From Caballeronia sp. NK8 (GTDB lineage: Bacteria > Pseudomonadota > Gammaproteobacteria > Burkholderiales > Burkholderiaceae), in contig NZ_AP024326.1 in NCBI RefSeq assembly GCF_018408855.1, positions 682,001 to 746,000 of the forward strand: 64,000 nt of DNA, given 5' to 3'. The position numbers were made by a program, and so were the translations under genes. Position 1 is the stretch's first letter. Every line of letters begins with the position of its first letter. The notes below the pieces were generated by a model. The model was given only the letters and a program-made list of their open reading frames with translations. It did not search any database and had not been told where the DNA came from. Of this stretch, positions 33,576 through 43,459 are shown in pieces.

Positions 33576-35375
33576 TCACGCTTCGCGCGGCCTACCGTTC
33601 ACCTCGACGATCAGCACCGGAATCGACTTCGCGCCCGGCACCTTGCTTTCCTTGGCGTAATGCCATAACGGCAGCAGCGGATTGCACTCGGGGTAATAAC
33701 CGGCGATGCATCCCTGCGGTATGTCATAGGGCTTTATGCGCAAACCTGTGACGCGCCGCTCGAATTCATCGTTGGCGATCGTGCGCGACGTGATGCAGTC
33801 GTTCTTCTGGAGACCGTGGCGTGTCATGTCGGCCTCGCACATGAAGATCACCATGCGATCGCCGCTTATGCCGCGAAAGCGGTCGTCGAGGCTATAGATC
33901 GTCGTGTTGAATTGGCTGTCGCTGCGCAGCGTCACGAGGCGCAATGATTGCGGCTCACGCTCGGGCATATCAGGGTCTTCGCCAAGGGTCTCGGGAACGG
34001 AGAACTCCGCCTTGCCGCTCTTCGTCTGCCACATGCGTTCACGTGCGGGCAGATCGCGCGGGAAGCCGCCCGGCGTCCACATTCTTTCGTTGAATTCGTG
34101 AAACGTCTCGGGATAGGTCTTAGCGATTTCATCGCGCACCAGCGCATAGTCGTTGCGCCAGCGATCCCAGTCCACAGTCGAGCGCTTGCCAAGCGTGTGC
34201 TTCGCCAGTTCCGCAACAATACGCGGCTCCGAGCGCGGATCCTGCGAAGCGGGCTCTGCCACACCGCGCGAGCCGTGAATGCAGCCGGTGCTGTCTTCCT
34301 TTGATACCGCCTGCGCGCCGCTTGCCTGCGTATCGATTTCGATGCGGCTCAGGCACGGCAGAATGTACGACTTCTCGCCATGCACGAGATGACTGCGATT
34401 GAGTTTCGTCGCGATACTGACCGTGAGTTTCAGATTGCGCCATGCCGGCTCGATGCGCATACGGTCCGGCACCGAACGCACCAGATTGCCGCCGAGGCTG
34501 ATGACCGCGCTGACCTTGCCTTCGAGCATCGCCTCGAACGTCTCGACGATATTCATGCCCTTCTCGCGAGGCGGCTCGAAGCCGAACTGGCTTGCGAGCT
34601 TGTCGAGCGGCGCGAGTTCCGGCTTCTCAGTGATGCCCACCGTACGTTGACCCTGCACGTTCGAATGCCCGCGCACCGGCGAGGGCCCCGCGCCCGGGTT
34701 GCCGACATTGCCGCGCAGAAAGAGCAGATTGCATAGCATTCGAACGTTCTGCACGCCCTGCCTATGTTGGGTGATGCCCATGCCGTAGTGTGCCATCACC
34801 GCGTTCGCACGCATGTATTCCGCGGCCGCGGCTTCGAGGTCCACGCGCGGCAGTCATGACACGCGCTCGATATCGCTCCACGACGCGGCGCGTACGTAGT
34901 TCGCGAAGACTTCGAATCCCACGGTGTGCGTGTCGATGAAATCGATATCGAGCACGCGCGGCTCGCCGCGTTCCCGGGCGCGATCGTCGGCGTCGATGAC
35001 GGTTTTGCAGATGCCGAGCAACGCCGCTGTGTCGCCGCCCGTCTTCACCTGATGATATTGCGTGCTGATCAGCGTATGCGCAGGCGTCATCATCTCGATC
35101 GGCGACTGCGGATTGCTGAACTTCAACAAGCCTGGCTCGCGCAACGGATTGAACGTGATGATCGGCACGCCGCGCTTTCTGGCTTCCTGAACCGGATGCA
35201 GCATGCGCGGACTATTGGTTCCGACGTTCTGCCCAAAGAAGAACATGAGATCGGTCTTCTCGAAGTCTTCGAGCCTCACGGTGCCGACGCCCACACCGAT
35301 CGCCTCCTTCAGTCCGACGCTCGTGCTCTCATGACACATGTTCGAGCTGTCGGGCAAATTGTTGGTGCCGTACAT
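33576..35375 (-). pseudogene. FdhF/YdeP-type molybdopterin oxidoreductase, truncated and with in-frame stop
   Basis: Reads from YGTNNLPDSSNMCHESTSVG, FFFGQNVGTNSPRMLHPVQE and VIITFNPLREPGL, to an in-frame TGA at 34854-34856 (after DIERVS), then resumes in the same frame with EAAAAEYMRANAVMAHYGMG, GNVGNPGAGPSPVRGHSNVQ and GQRTVGITEKP. The C-terminus is complete (SDSQFNTTIYSLDDRFRG, PGAKSIPVLIVEV). This matches the YdeP-type formate-dehydrogenase-like family but lacks roughly the first 150-200 residues, including the N-terminal metal-site region. A glycine is expected at the TGA, so one substitution suffices; the site does not fit selenocysteine. Confidence 0.8.
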
Positions 35376-35384
35376 GCGTGCAAA

Positions 35385-35840
35385 AATGGTACATGTACGA
35401 TGTTTGGCACGCGCACATATTCGGCCTGGCCGCCCGGATAGCCGCCCGTTAGATGCGTGTAACCGAAGAGGCCCGCGGTGGTATGGCCGAAGAGCTTGTC
35501 AGCGTCTTTGTTGCGATTGCTTCGCTCGCAGACGGAAAAAATTGCCGCGCTTGCACTGATCGCACTCGCCGCAGGTGATCGTAAAAGGGACGACAATTTG
35601 GTCGCCGATCTTAAGCGCGGCGTTGTCCCTGCCGACTTCGACGACTTCGCCCATGAACTCGTGGCCAATGATATCGCCTGATTCTATTCCCGGCATAAAG
35701 CTATCGAACAGATGTAGGTCCGACCCGCAGATGGCGCAACTCGACACCTTTATGATCGCATCGCGCGGATGTTCAATCTGCGGGTCGGGAACCGTTTCAT
35801 AGCGAATGTCTTTATTGCCTTGCCAGGTTAGTGCCTTCAT
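35385..35840 (-). pseudogene. Zinc-dependent alcohol dehydrogenase, N-terminal fragment with frameshift
   Basis: Starts at 35840 (GAGAGAAAGG upstream) with [20 protein letters not shown]. The catalytic zinc ligands are in [15 protein letters not shown] and [14 protein letters not shown]. The structural zinc Cys run starts as [14 protein letters not shown], then the frame breaks at a run of six T (35534-35542) and continues as [44 protein letters not shown]. It stops matching near 35390, where the YdeP-like fragment begins. Only the first 150 or so of about 390 residues remain. An extra T explains the frameshift and could be a sequencing error; the truncation could not. Confidence 0.8.
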
Positions 35841-36074
35841 CCTTTCTCTCCCGCTCACAATGTACGAGCGATAACGCACGTTGGTTGCCCGGCCTCGGCA
35901 ACAGGTGAGGATCGCGTCATCGGGCCGCGCCCGCTGCGCTATCGTGTCGCACCCGTAGTCCGCATGACACGTTGCTTTCGGCGGGACAAAACGAACCGAG
36001 AGTCTGGCGATCTGGGCGTCAGTCGGACAACGGCGGCACGGCCGACCGTCCTCTGACGAAATGTTCGCGTGGAA

Positions 36075-36569
36075 TCACTTTCCGACTTCGGCCTCCGAAA
36101 GCTCCTGCGTCGCGAGCAACGTGAGCTTTTCATCGGTCGCTTTTTCTTCTTCCAGCGTCGCGAGGAGGAGCTTCATGCCGTCGTTGTATCCAAGCTTCTT
36201 TGCGAGCGTGGCGAGCGTTCCGTAAGACGCAATCTCATAGTGCTCGACCTTCTGAGCCGCCGCGATAAGCGCCGCGTCGAGGATGGGCCCTTTTTCGATT
36301 TCATCGATCTGTTCTTGACCTTCTTCGACCAGACCTTCCATCGCTACGCACTTGATGCGCTTAAGCTTGAGTTCAGAAACTTCGACCACTCGGTCGATGC
36401 GCTCGACCTGCCCCCTGGTTTCCTCAAGGTGCGTCGTAAATGCCGCTGCGAGCTCAGGGTTTGTCGCGGCTCGCGCCATTTTTGGAAGCGCTTTCGTCAG
36501 TTGCTTTTAGGCGCTGTAAACGTCCGAGAGGGCGTGAATGAACAGGTCATTTAGGGTGGTGGCGGTCAT
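36075..36569 (-). pseudogene. yciE: YciE-family (DUF892) ferritin-like stress protein, in-frame stop
   Basis: The start at 36569 gives MTATTLNDLFIHALSDVYSA, then an in-frame TAA, then in the same frame KQLTKALPKMARAATNPELA and HLEETRGQVERIDRVVEVSE. The C-terminus has AALIAAAQKVEHYEIASYGT and LLLATLEEEKATDEKLT. The family expects Glu at the stop (YYAEKQ), so a GAA to TAA change accounts for it. The metal-site helices (HLEETRG, VEHYEIASYG) are kept. YciE/YciF proteins are ferritin-like and stress-induced. Restart at the Met of PKMARAA is possible, but would lose a helix. Confidence 0.8.
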
Positions 36570-36681
36570 GTATTTCTCCTGGGTAGTTTGGAACGCTAAG
36601 CGTCGATTTACTGGAGCGCAATTGATATATCCGCGGCGCCCGGTGACACGCGAACACTCCCAAATCAGTTCAGTTGTGCAC

Positions 36682-37530
36682 CTAGACTGGATCGCCGCCT
36701 GTAATTTCTGGCGCAATCGCTGCGTGGTTAATCAGCGCAACGAGCGACATGCCCCCAATTACATTACCGATCAAGGTCGGGATGAGGAACACCAAAAAGT
36801 AGTCGCTCATCCCGACAGCGCCGCGGAAAACCCCATAGAGGCCCTCCACGGATCCGGCAATTACATGGGACAGCTTGCAAGCGGCAACGACATACGTAAT
36901 CAACAAGACCGTCAGGAGGCGCGCTGAGCGCGCGCTGGGTAACAGCCATACCATTAGCGCGATCAGCCACCCCGCCAATACAGCGCGTACGACGGTCACG
37001 CCAAAAGCGCCAGAGAACGGCGCTCCGGCGATGCGGTCGAGTGATTCTTGAACATCTGCAGAAAATACACCAGGCAATTGGAGCATCGCCGCGAAGCAGG
37101 CTGTCCCAATCAAGTTCGACGTGAGTACAATCCCCCAGAGGCGAAGCGCCTTGATAGCTGTTTTCAGATCACGGCGCGTGAGCACTGGAAGAACAACGCT
37201 GAGCGTGCTCTCCGTGAACAGCTGTTGGCGACCAAGAATGACGATCACAAAGCCAACGGTGTAGCCGAAACTCGAAACGAGCGGACGCCACTGGCTGTCG
37301 GGTAGTCCGCTCTCGAGAACTGCCTGCATGAGGAACGAGAAACCCATAGACAGTCCGGCTGCGAGCGCCGACCAGGTGAGCGCTGAAACCGTTCGTTCCA
37401 TGGCGGCCTCACCCTCTTCCCGCACAATCTCGTGGATGACAAGCGCGGCGGGCGTCGAGTGGTCCGCGGCCTGCTCCTGCTCGCCCTTGTTGAGGTGAGG
37501 CGAATTGGATCCCGCTTCGGTGTCAGACAT
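36682..37530 (-). CDS. Formate/nitrite transporter (FNT)-family channel
   Basis: 282 residues, about six membrane segments. The FNT pattern is present: EEGEAAMERTVSALTWSALA with the first helix, FLMQAVLESGLPDSQWRPLV, LGRQQLFTESTLSVVLPVLT (the LFTE motif of the FNT/YfdC-like subgroup), GWLIALMVWLLPSARSARLL and IGNVIGGMSLVALINHAAIA near the C-terminus. The N-terminal 45 residues are charged and likely cytoplasmic. FNT channels pass small monovalent acids such as formate. It sits between the YciE remnant and the Nramp gene. Intact; substrate unproven. Confidence 0.88.
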   Translation of the reverse strand: MSDTEAGSNSPHLNKGEQEQAADHSTPAALVIHEIVREEGEAAMERTVSALTWSALAAGLSMGFSFLMQAVLESGLPDSQWRPLVSSFGYTVGFVIVILGRQQLFTESTLSVVLPVLTRRDLKTAIKALRLWGIVLTSNLIGTACFAAMLQLPGVFSADVQESLDRIAGAPFSGAFGVTVVRAVLAGWLIALMVWLLPSARSARLLTVLLITYVVAACKLSHVIAGSVEGLYGVFRGAVGMSDYFLVFLIPTLIGNVIGGMSLVALINHAAIAPEITGGDPV

Positions 37531-37847
37531 TTAACCTCCAGCTTGAGTGGATCGAATCAGGAACTAATGGTCCGTCGTAGATAGCTGAAAAGCCCGCGGG
37601 TCAGCGAACGCGCAGTATGTAGGCGATACCGTCGAGAGAAGATTCAAATGCAAGATCGCGATTCCGCAATCTCGAGAGCGGGATAAGTATCGCCCCCGTA
37701 CAAGTTGACGCTACCCTGCTATGCTTGTTGCGCGTGGCAGTGATACATCGATCGGAATGCGATTGAAGCAGCATGTCACGAGCACTTCCGAACGCGCAAC
37801 ATGCTCGAGGCCCTCCAGCTTTCGTTGGAACGATCTCAGGTACCGCA
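37531..37847. other. Intergenic, nothing recognised
   Basis: About 320 bases between the start of the FNT gene and the end of the Nramp gene. It presumably holds the FNT promoter; no clear boxes, riboswitch or repeat seen. Confidence 0.4.
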
Positions 37848-39134
37848 CTAAAGTATCTGCGCTAGCAGAACCATATTCAGAGAGAGAACGAAGATTCCCG
37901 CAATCGCCGCTAAAGCCGCAACACACACACCATTTACATGCGCCCCCATAATCTTTCGGCTACACGTGAACCATAGAATTGCTAGCATCGGAACGGGTAC
38001 CGCGGCGCTGAGCACCACCTGGCTCAGGATCAGTGCGCGGGTCGTATCGATCCCTATCGCGACCAACACGAAGCTGGGAATGATCGTCAGCAGACGACGC
38101 AACCAGAGCGGAATGGCGAAAGTGAGAAAGCCCTGCATAATCATCTGCCCGGCCATCGTTCCGACCACTGAGCTCGACACGCCCGAAGCCATCAGTGCGA
38201 CAAGAAAGAGGCCGGCTGCTGCCCCGCCGAGAAGCGGAACCAGCATGTGGTATGCAGTGTCGATCTGCGCGACTTCCGGGTGCCCACTGTGGAACGCGGT
38301 GGCCGCAACGATTACCATCGCCAGATTAACCAGTCCGGCAAATCCGAGTGCGACGATTACTTCATAGCGTGCATAACGCATAAGTCCCCTTCGCTCCTTC
38401 TCGGAATGGGGCCGAACGCGCTCGCCAGCGAGCCCGGAGTGCAGAAAAAGTGCGTGAGGCATAACCGTCGCGCCCACGATGCCTACTGCGACTGTCAATG
38501 CGCCCGGACCGGCTATCTCAGGTTTCACACCTTGGCGAAGAACTGCAGACCAATCAACTGGCGTGATGAGCAGCTGTGCGAGGTATGAGAGCCCGATCAG
38601 CCCAACCAGCGCGCCAATTGCGATTTCCATTGGACGAAAACCGCGGCCCTGTATCAGCAACAGACCATAGGTGAGCACCGCTGTGATCACCATTCCGGCC
38701 AGCATTGGAATATGGAGCAAGAGGCTAAAGCCAATTGCGCCTCCGAGAAATTCGGCAAGATCGGTGGCCATGGCGGCGATCTCGCTGATTACCCACATGA
38801 CAATGACAAGCCCGCGCGGAAGATGCAGACGACTTACTTCGGCAAGATTCAGTCCGGTGACAAGCCCGAGCTCCGCCGATAGAAACTGAAAAAGCATAGC
38901 GACGAGGCTCGCGGCAACGACGATCCACAGCAGTCCGTACCCGTAACCCGCACCCGCCTGAATGTTCGTGGCGAAGTTGCCGGGGTCCATATATGCAACC
39001 GAGACGACCACCGCGGGGCCAGCAAACGGGGCGATGGCTCGCAGTCCGCGCCGACGACCATTAAGGACCTCACGCATCTCGGCAACGGCGTGGTCACTAG
39101 AACTGCTTTTTTCAACGGAAAGCGTATCGCTCAT
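37848..39134 (-). CDS. mntH: Nramp-family divalent metal transporter
   Basis: 428 residues from the ATG at 39134, about 11 membrane segments. The metal-site motif DPGN is in VSVAYMDPGNFATNIQAGAG, the second conserved helix is TVMPHALFLHSGLAGER (the MPHxxxLHS motif), and the end is GIFVLSLNMVLLAQIL. A TTG ten codons upstream is a weaker start. Such transporters take up Mn2+ (and Fe2+) with protons. A manganese catalase and stress genes lie within 5 kb, which fits Mn supply to them, but no regulatory link is visible. Confidence 0.9.
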   Translation of the reverse strand: MSDTLSVEKSSSSDHAVAEMREVLNGRRRGLRAIAPFAGPAVVVSVAYMDPGNFATNIQAGAGYGYGLLWIVVAASLVAMLFQFLSAELGLVTGLNLAEVSRLHLPRGLVIVMWVISEIAAMATDLAEFLGGAIGFSLLLHIPMLAGMVITAVLTYGLLLIQGRGFRPMEIAIGALVGLIGLSYLAQLLITPVDWSAVLRQGVKPEIAGPGALTVAVGIVGATVMPHALFLHSGLAGERVRPHSEKERRGLMRYARYEVIVALGFAGLVNLAMVIVAATAFHSGHPEVAQIDTAYHMLVPLLGGAAAGLFLVALMASGVSSSVVGTMAGQMIMQGFLTFAIPLWLRRLLTIIPSFVLVAIGIDTTRALILSQVVLSAAVPVPMLAILWFTCSRKIMGAHVNGVCVAALAAIAGIFVLSLNMVLLAQIL

Positions 39135-39494
39135 TAGATATCCGGAGTTCGCGAACCATCCCAATGAGTTTCGCTTGACAAAAGGCGGTGTTGCTCTCGT
39201 TTTCAGTTGGATCCCGCCCTTCTTCGGTGAAGGCGTCTTTCCAGAAGGACTGCCCGCTCGGGAAAGCGAATATCAGACTGTGACCTTCGAGCGCGTGAGC
39301 CGATGACCCCGGTGAGAGCGCCCTCGGGCGGGTAACAGCATGCGCTCGCAGACCAATTCGCGTTTCCCTGCGGATTCGGCTTGCCCGGAAGGGAACCAGG
39401 TCGACGAGAAATAGGGGAGGACGCACCTTTGGATGGTTGCCGTCCTAAATGGGCACCGGCTTCTTAGGTTCGGCAGCCGCCGAACACCCTCCTG
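39135..39494. other. Intergenic, nothing recognised
   Basis: About 360 bases between the Nramp gene start and the CsbD-like gene end. Likely contains the Nramp promoter. No supportable gene. Confidence 0.4.
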
Positions 39495-39800
39495 CTAATC
39501 TTGGTCACCGTCGCGACGCCGATTTTTAAAAGAACGTGGCGGTGGTGAATTCGCCGTTGCCCAAATCGCGCCGAGCAAAAAGCCCAATCCAGCGGCGATG
39601 GCAAGAGTGGTGAACGGGCTCTCAACAGTCTTGTTTCGCACCAGTTCCGTTGTGTCCGCGTATAGCTGCTGCGTCTTGCCGCTGAGCTGGCGCACCTTTT
39701 CGGCCGTCTGATTACCGGTGTCGCCTATCAGGTCACGGGCAGCATTCTGCGCCTTACCGGCCACTTCTTTGACCGTTCCCTCTGCACTATTTGAGTCCAT
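39495..39800 (-). CDS. CsbD-like stress protein with C-terminal membrane anchor
   Basis: 101 residues. The N-terminus MDSNSAEGTVKEVAGKAQNA and the repeat QTAEKVRQLSGKTQQLYADT are CsbD-type amphipathic helices. Residues about 68-88 (TTLAIAAGLGFLLGAIWAT) form a membrane anchor, as in YqjD/DUF883-type proteins. The tail is basic (KNRRRDGDQD). It is the intact counterpart of the broken gene at 4844-5159. Relatives are induced under general stress and anchored at the inner membrane. Confidence 0.85.
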   Translation of the reverse strand: MDSNSAEGTVKEVAGKAQNAARDLIGDTGNQTAEKVRQLSGKTQQLYADTTELVRNKTVESPFTTLAIAAGLGFLLGAIWATANSPPPRSFKNRRRDGDQD

Positions 39801-40854
39801 TCCCAGTCCTGGTTACGTTTGAGCAATGCATTGACTTCTACCGCGCGTCGAATTGTGTGCTCTCTAACAGTGTGTCGTTTGCGCAAGTTGTGTTCCCGTT
39901 GGAGAAGCCGGTTACCCTTGGCCTTCCTGAGCAATCCGCCTTTGCCTTCTGTCAGACACGTGCCGTGTGTCTTGCAGCTCCACGGCAAAATCACGACTTT
40001 TGCCCGATATATTGAAAGGCGCGATGCTCTCGGCTGAGGAGTTCTTCGCCCACAACTTTGCAGCAGGCTATGCCATTTTCGGCGCGGCGGCGAGCTTTTG
40101 CTTCGACGAGCATGTGAATGGGTCGACGCAAGCTAACAGTGTGTATGCCGCGGCCCTCGGCGCGGCGGCGACCATCGGGTCGACGGAAGCTGCGTTACTG
40201 TATAGCGGCGATACGTCAAGCTCGAACGCGCACGGCGCTCAAATCGCGTTCACGAACGAGGGGTGCGCATCGCCCAGCAGCCCATGCGTCGCGCGCTCAA
40301 CCCACCCCGATTGAAGCAATCGACCACGGCTTCCCGATCTAGCGGCCGGCGCAGCGGATTCGGTTGCGGAGAGACTCAGTCCGGTGTGTCGCCCGCGAGC
40401 AATCCCCCAAGGTCGCTGCGCATACCGCCATGCAACCAATGAACAAGCCGAATCAGAAGCACCAAACACCTGGGGTCCAGCCGATTCGGCCATTTTGGAA
40501 AGACCCGCAACAACGACGGTCAAGGTCCTCGAACGTGTTTTTGCTTGCAGAAATCCCGCGGCCAACACAAGCCATCTGTGGCGCAACCGAGCAGCGTTCC
40601 AGGTCGTTGAAACTTCGCTCGGCTCGAATTCGTTCAGCGCTACTCTGGCCGATGGATCGTGGGCAATTAATCCCTTTGATGTTCCATGCCTGGAGTAGAT
40701 CCCGCTTAATTATGCTGATCCTAGTGACGCAAAGCCGCAAATAACGCCTCCCTCCATCCTTTGGGCCACCTGGGAATAGCCTTTGCGATATTTGTGCTAA
40801 CCCTACTTCTGAAACCATCGGATTTTTCGGGTTCCTAACGTCACGGATTCTAAA
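39801..40854. other. Gene-poor kilobase
   Basis: No recognisable gene. A plus-strand frame from an ATG at 40024 gives AHNFAAGYAIFGAAASFCFD then ANSVYAAALGAAATIGSTEA, an Ala/Gly-rich stretch that could be a decayed small protein; without a ribosome site or family it is not called. Minus frames are Arg/Ser-rich shadows. Confidence 0.35.
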
Positions 40855-41571
40855 ATGCGCCTGCTCACTACACAAGACGGTCTTCCTCGCATCTCATGGG
40901 GTGCCGTCATCGCCGGAGTCATACTCTCGCTCATCGCCTATCTGATCCTTACGGTGCTCGGAACGGCAATTGGTGCGTCTGTTCTGTCGCCGCTCACTCA
41001 GCCCGATCCCTCACGCGGCTTCGCGTTTGGTTCGGGCGCTTACATGATCGTGATGACGGTGATCGCGGTGTTCGTCGGTTCATATTTCGCCGGTCGGTGC
41101 GCCCCGGTGCTGGGTTGGCTTCACGGGCTCCTGGCCTGGGCAGTGATGATCATTGCGATGGCGTACGGCGCGACGTCGCTGATGGGAAGTGCTGTCAGCG
41201 CCGTCGGCAGCGTCGCGTCGACGGGAGCCACTGCAGTCGCCGCGGCGAGCCCGTCCGCAGCCAGCGGCACGATGATGGGCTCGCTCAAAGCGCAGGTGCA
41301 AGGCGCGGTCGCATCAGCGACAGCGATGGCCTCCAGTCCGCAAGCTGAAGCCGATACACGCCAGGCCGCCGACACGGCAGCACGCGGCGTCGCACGTGCC
41401 TCGTGGTTCTCGTTTGCAGCGCTCTTGGTCGGCATGATCATCGCCATCGTATCTGGCGGCGCGGGCTTTCGTCATCAACCTCCGGTTGAGGACGCCGGTG
41501 GTGCCGCATTCGAAGGCGACGCACCTCGGTCGCCAAAGCGCCCCATACCGAGCAACCGTCCTGCGCACTGA
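40855..41571 (+). CDS. Ala/Gly-rich membrane protein of unknown function
   Basis: 238 residues with four hydrophobic segments: ISWGAVIAGVILSLIAYLIL near residue 15, YMIVMTVIAVFVGSYFAGR near 65, LHGLLAWAVMIIAMAYGATS near 90, and SWFSFAALLVGMIIAIVSGG near 190. An Ala/Ser-rich soluble loop lies between segments three and four, and the tail is Pro-rich. Such proteins are common beside DUF2382/YsnF and CsbD genes in this clade. No reaction is known. Confidence 0.75.
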   Translation: MRLLTTQDGLPRISWGAVIAGVILSLIAYLILTVLGTAIGASVLSPLTQPDPSRGFAFGSGAYMIVMTVIAVFVGSYFAGRCAPVLGWLHGLLAWAVMIIAMAYGATSLMGSAVSAVGSVASTGATAVAAASPSAASGTMMGSLKAQVQGAVASATAMASSPQAEADTRQAADTAARGVARASWFSFAALLVGMIIAIVSGGAGFRHQPPVEDAGGAAFEGDAPRSPKRPIPSNRPAH

Positions 41572-41599
41572 ACGATGCATCTCGAATCGGAGCCCGGAC

Positions 41600-42075
41600 A
41601 TGAACGGTGGCCTGGAACCTACGCCGGATACTGGCAGCGAGTCGGGCACGCTGGTCGCGAGCGAGGAACGACTCCAGCTTGCGGCCCGCGAAGAGGAAAC
41701 CGGCGCGGTTCGTGTTCGCACTATCACACATCGCGAACTGCTTGAGCTTCCCGTTGTTGTGCACAGCCGTGCCGTGCATATAGAGCGCGTTGCGATCAAT
41801 GAATTTGTCGATGCTCAGTTTGCCCCGCGTCACGAGGGCGACACCTTAATCGTGCCCGTCTCGAGTATGTGCCGGTTACTGAACTGAAGCTGGTGCTTAA
41901 GGAAGAGCTACGTATCACGACTGTCGTCTCCACGGAGGCAGCCGTCCACGTCGCAGAATTGCAACGTCAACAAGTCGTCGTAGAAAGACGAGTCGGAACC
42001 GCTGGAGACTGGATTGCGGACCCGCCGTTACCGTCCTCAGGCGCAGGCGAGTCCGCAACAAATCCCGCTGAATAA
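41600..42075 (+). pseudogene. DUF2382 (YsnF-type) stress protein, frameshifted
   Basis: The start at 41600 follows GGAG. The first frame reads TLVASEERLQLAAREEETGA, VRVRTITHRELLELPVVVHS and HEGDTLIVPV, then closes early at a TGA at 41885. The next frame continues EYVPVTELKLVLKEELRITT and VERRVGTAGDWI, as the family requires. Loss of one C in GTC(C)TCGAG restores one reading frame. DUF2382 is a stress-associated domain of unknown function; an intact domain follows at 42128-43009. Confidence 0.75.
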
Positions 42076-42127
42076 ATTTTATTTTCCGGCCGCCCTTCAG
42101 GCCGCCCAATTCAATTCGGAGTGTCGC

Positions 42128-43009
42128 ATGAGCCAGGTAATCGTAGGTGTATTCGACTCGTTTCAGGAAGCCGAAACAGCAGTCTCCCGTCTGGTCGAGA
42201 GCGGCCTGAACCGTAACGACATGGATGTGCACGCTACTGGGCAAGCAGGCGCGTCCAGTGACCCTGCTCGACCCGGCGCCGAAATGTCGACCGCGACGAC
42301 TGACGAAACCGGAGTGTTTGGCAAAATCGAACACTTCTTTAGCAACATGTTCGGCGCCGATGATCGACCGGACGATGTCGGCCACTATCAGGAAGCCGTC
42401 CGTCGTGGCGGCGCATTGCTGACCGTCACGGCCGCCGATGAAGCGGACGTTGGGATGGTTCGCTCGACGATGCATGAGGCAGGTGCGGTGGATGTCGAAG
42501 AACGCGCCGCGCAATGGAGAAGCACCGGTTATACAGGCTTCGACGCGGCCGCCAAGCCCTACACCTCCGATGAAGCTTCCGCAGATCGCAAAGCATTCGC
42601 CGTGACGCGCGAATCGCTCGATGTAGGCAAGCGAGAAGTGGAAACCGGCGGCGTTCGGGTGTATTCCCGTGCGACCGAAACACCTGTTTCAGAATCGGTG
42701 AATCTGCGCGAAGAACACGCGACGATCGAGCGGCGCTCGGTAGACCGCGTCGCAACGGCGGCGGATCTCGAGGAAGGTTCGGTGGAAATTCGCGAGACGG
42801 CTGAGCACCCAGTGGTGGCCAAGACGGCACACGTCATCGAGGAGGTCGTCGTGGGTCGTGAGGCAACCGAGCGCACGGAGACCATTAACGAGACCTTGCG
42901 TGGTACGGACGTCGAAGTCGAACGTGTTGGTGGAAGCGCACTGGAATCGGGACTTCCGCGGCAAAGCACGGACGAACCAATCATCAAAACGCCCACGAAA
43001 GCCGTATAA
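42128..43009 (+). CDS. YsnF-type stress protein with DUF2382 domain
   Basis: 293 residues from the ATG at 42128 (GGAG upstream). The N-terminal 90 residues (QVIVGVFDSFQEAETAVSRL, ESGLNRNDMDVHA, RGGALLTVTAADEADVGMVR) are a general-stress-protein 17M-like domain. The C-terminal part (KAFAVTRESLDVGKREVETG, GVRVYSRATETPVSESVNLR, EEHATIERRSVDR, then EEVVVGREATERTETINETL) is DUF2382. It follows the frameshifted single-domain relative by about 50 bases. Cytoplasmic, stress-linked; molecular function unknown. Confidence 0.85.
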   Translation: MSQVIVGVFDSFQEAETAVSRLVESGLNRNDMDVHATGQAGASSDPARPGAEMSTATTDETGVFGKIEHFFSNMFGADDRPDDVGHYQEAVRRGGALLTVTAADEADVGMVRSTMHEAGAVDVEERAAQWRSTGYTGFDAAAKPYTSDEASADRKAFAVTRESLDVGKREVETGGVRVYSRATETPVSESVNLREEHATIERRSVDRVATAADLEEGSVEIRETAEHPVVAKTAHVIEEVVVGREATERTETINETLRGTDVEVERVGGSALESGLPRQSTDEPIIKTPTKAV

Positions 43010-43037
43010 CGCATGGCGCCTGCTCAGAGGCGCATCC

Positions 43038-43214
43038 ATGAAAAATCCCTGGGCGAAGAAGAATCCGTTCATGAGCCAGTGGTCAAGCGGTGCAAACACG
43101 GTGGTCGGAGCGGCACGAGGTCGCGCAAAAGTTGCAACGAAACGCGATGTTGTCGCATTCTGGACCGCAGCGCTTACACGCGCCGAACCCAAGAAGCGCA
43201 AAGTAACTCGATAA
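43038..43214 (+). CDS. Small basic protein of unknown function
   Basis: 58 residues, too short for most gene-finders. MKNPWAKKNPFMSQWSSGAN followed by TVVGAARGRAKVATKRD shows the KNPFMSxWxSxAN pattern that recurs in short Burkholderia proteins, some near PHA or stress genes. No strong ribosome site is visible just upstream. The start lies 29 bases after the YsnF stop, so it may be translated from the same message. Confidence 0.55.
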   Translation: MKNPWAKKNPFMSQWSSGANTVVGAARGRAKVATKRDVVAFWTAALTRAEPKKRKVTR

Positions 43215-43459
43215 CACTCTCTCGGTGGTCGCATCTAATCGCAAGATGCAGCCACCCGTCTTCCCCTGTAACACTTCAGCAACTGATGCAACCACGCCAA
43301 AGCGATACTCGCTTTGAGAACTGAGCGCCTTCATGAGAAGGCGTGCCGCGTCAACGCTGACGCGGGACCGCTCGGCGAAACATCGTTACTGGCGAGAAGC
43401 GTCCATCGAACGCGGAACGTCTCACGCATAGTGCGAAAACTTTTTGGAAGGAAAAAGCC

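Noticed and set aside
34854..34856. In-frame TGA of the YdeP-like gene as a selenocysteine codon
   Set aside because: Formate dehydrogenase-type selenocysteine lies near the N-terminal metal site, which is missing here. This position normally holds glycine, and no downstream hairpin of the right kind was evident.
37531..37847. Manganese riboswitch between the FNT and Nramp genes
   Set aside because: It would lie downstream of the Nramp gene, which is on the minus strand, and no conserved fold was seen.
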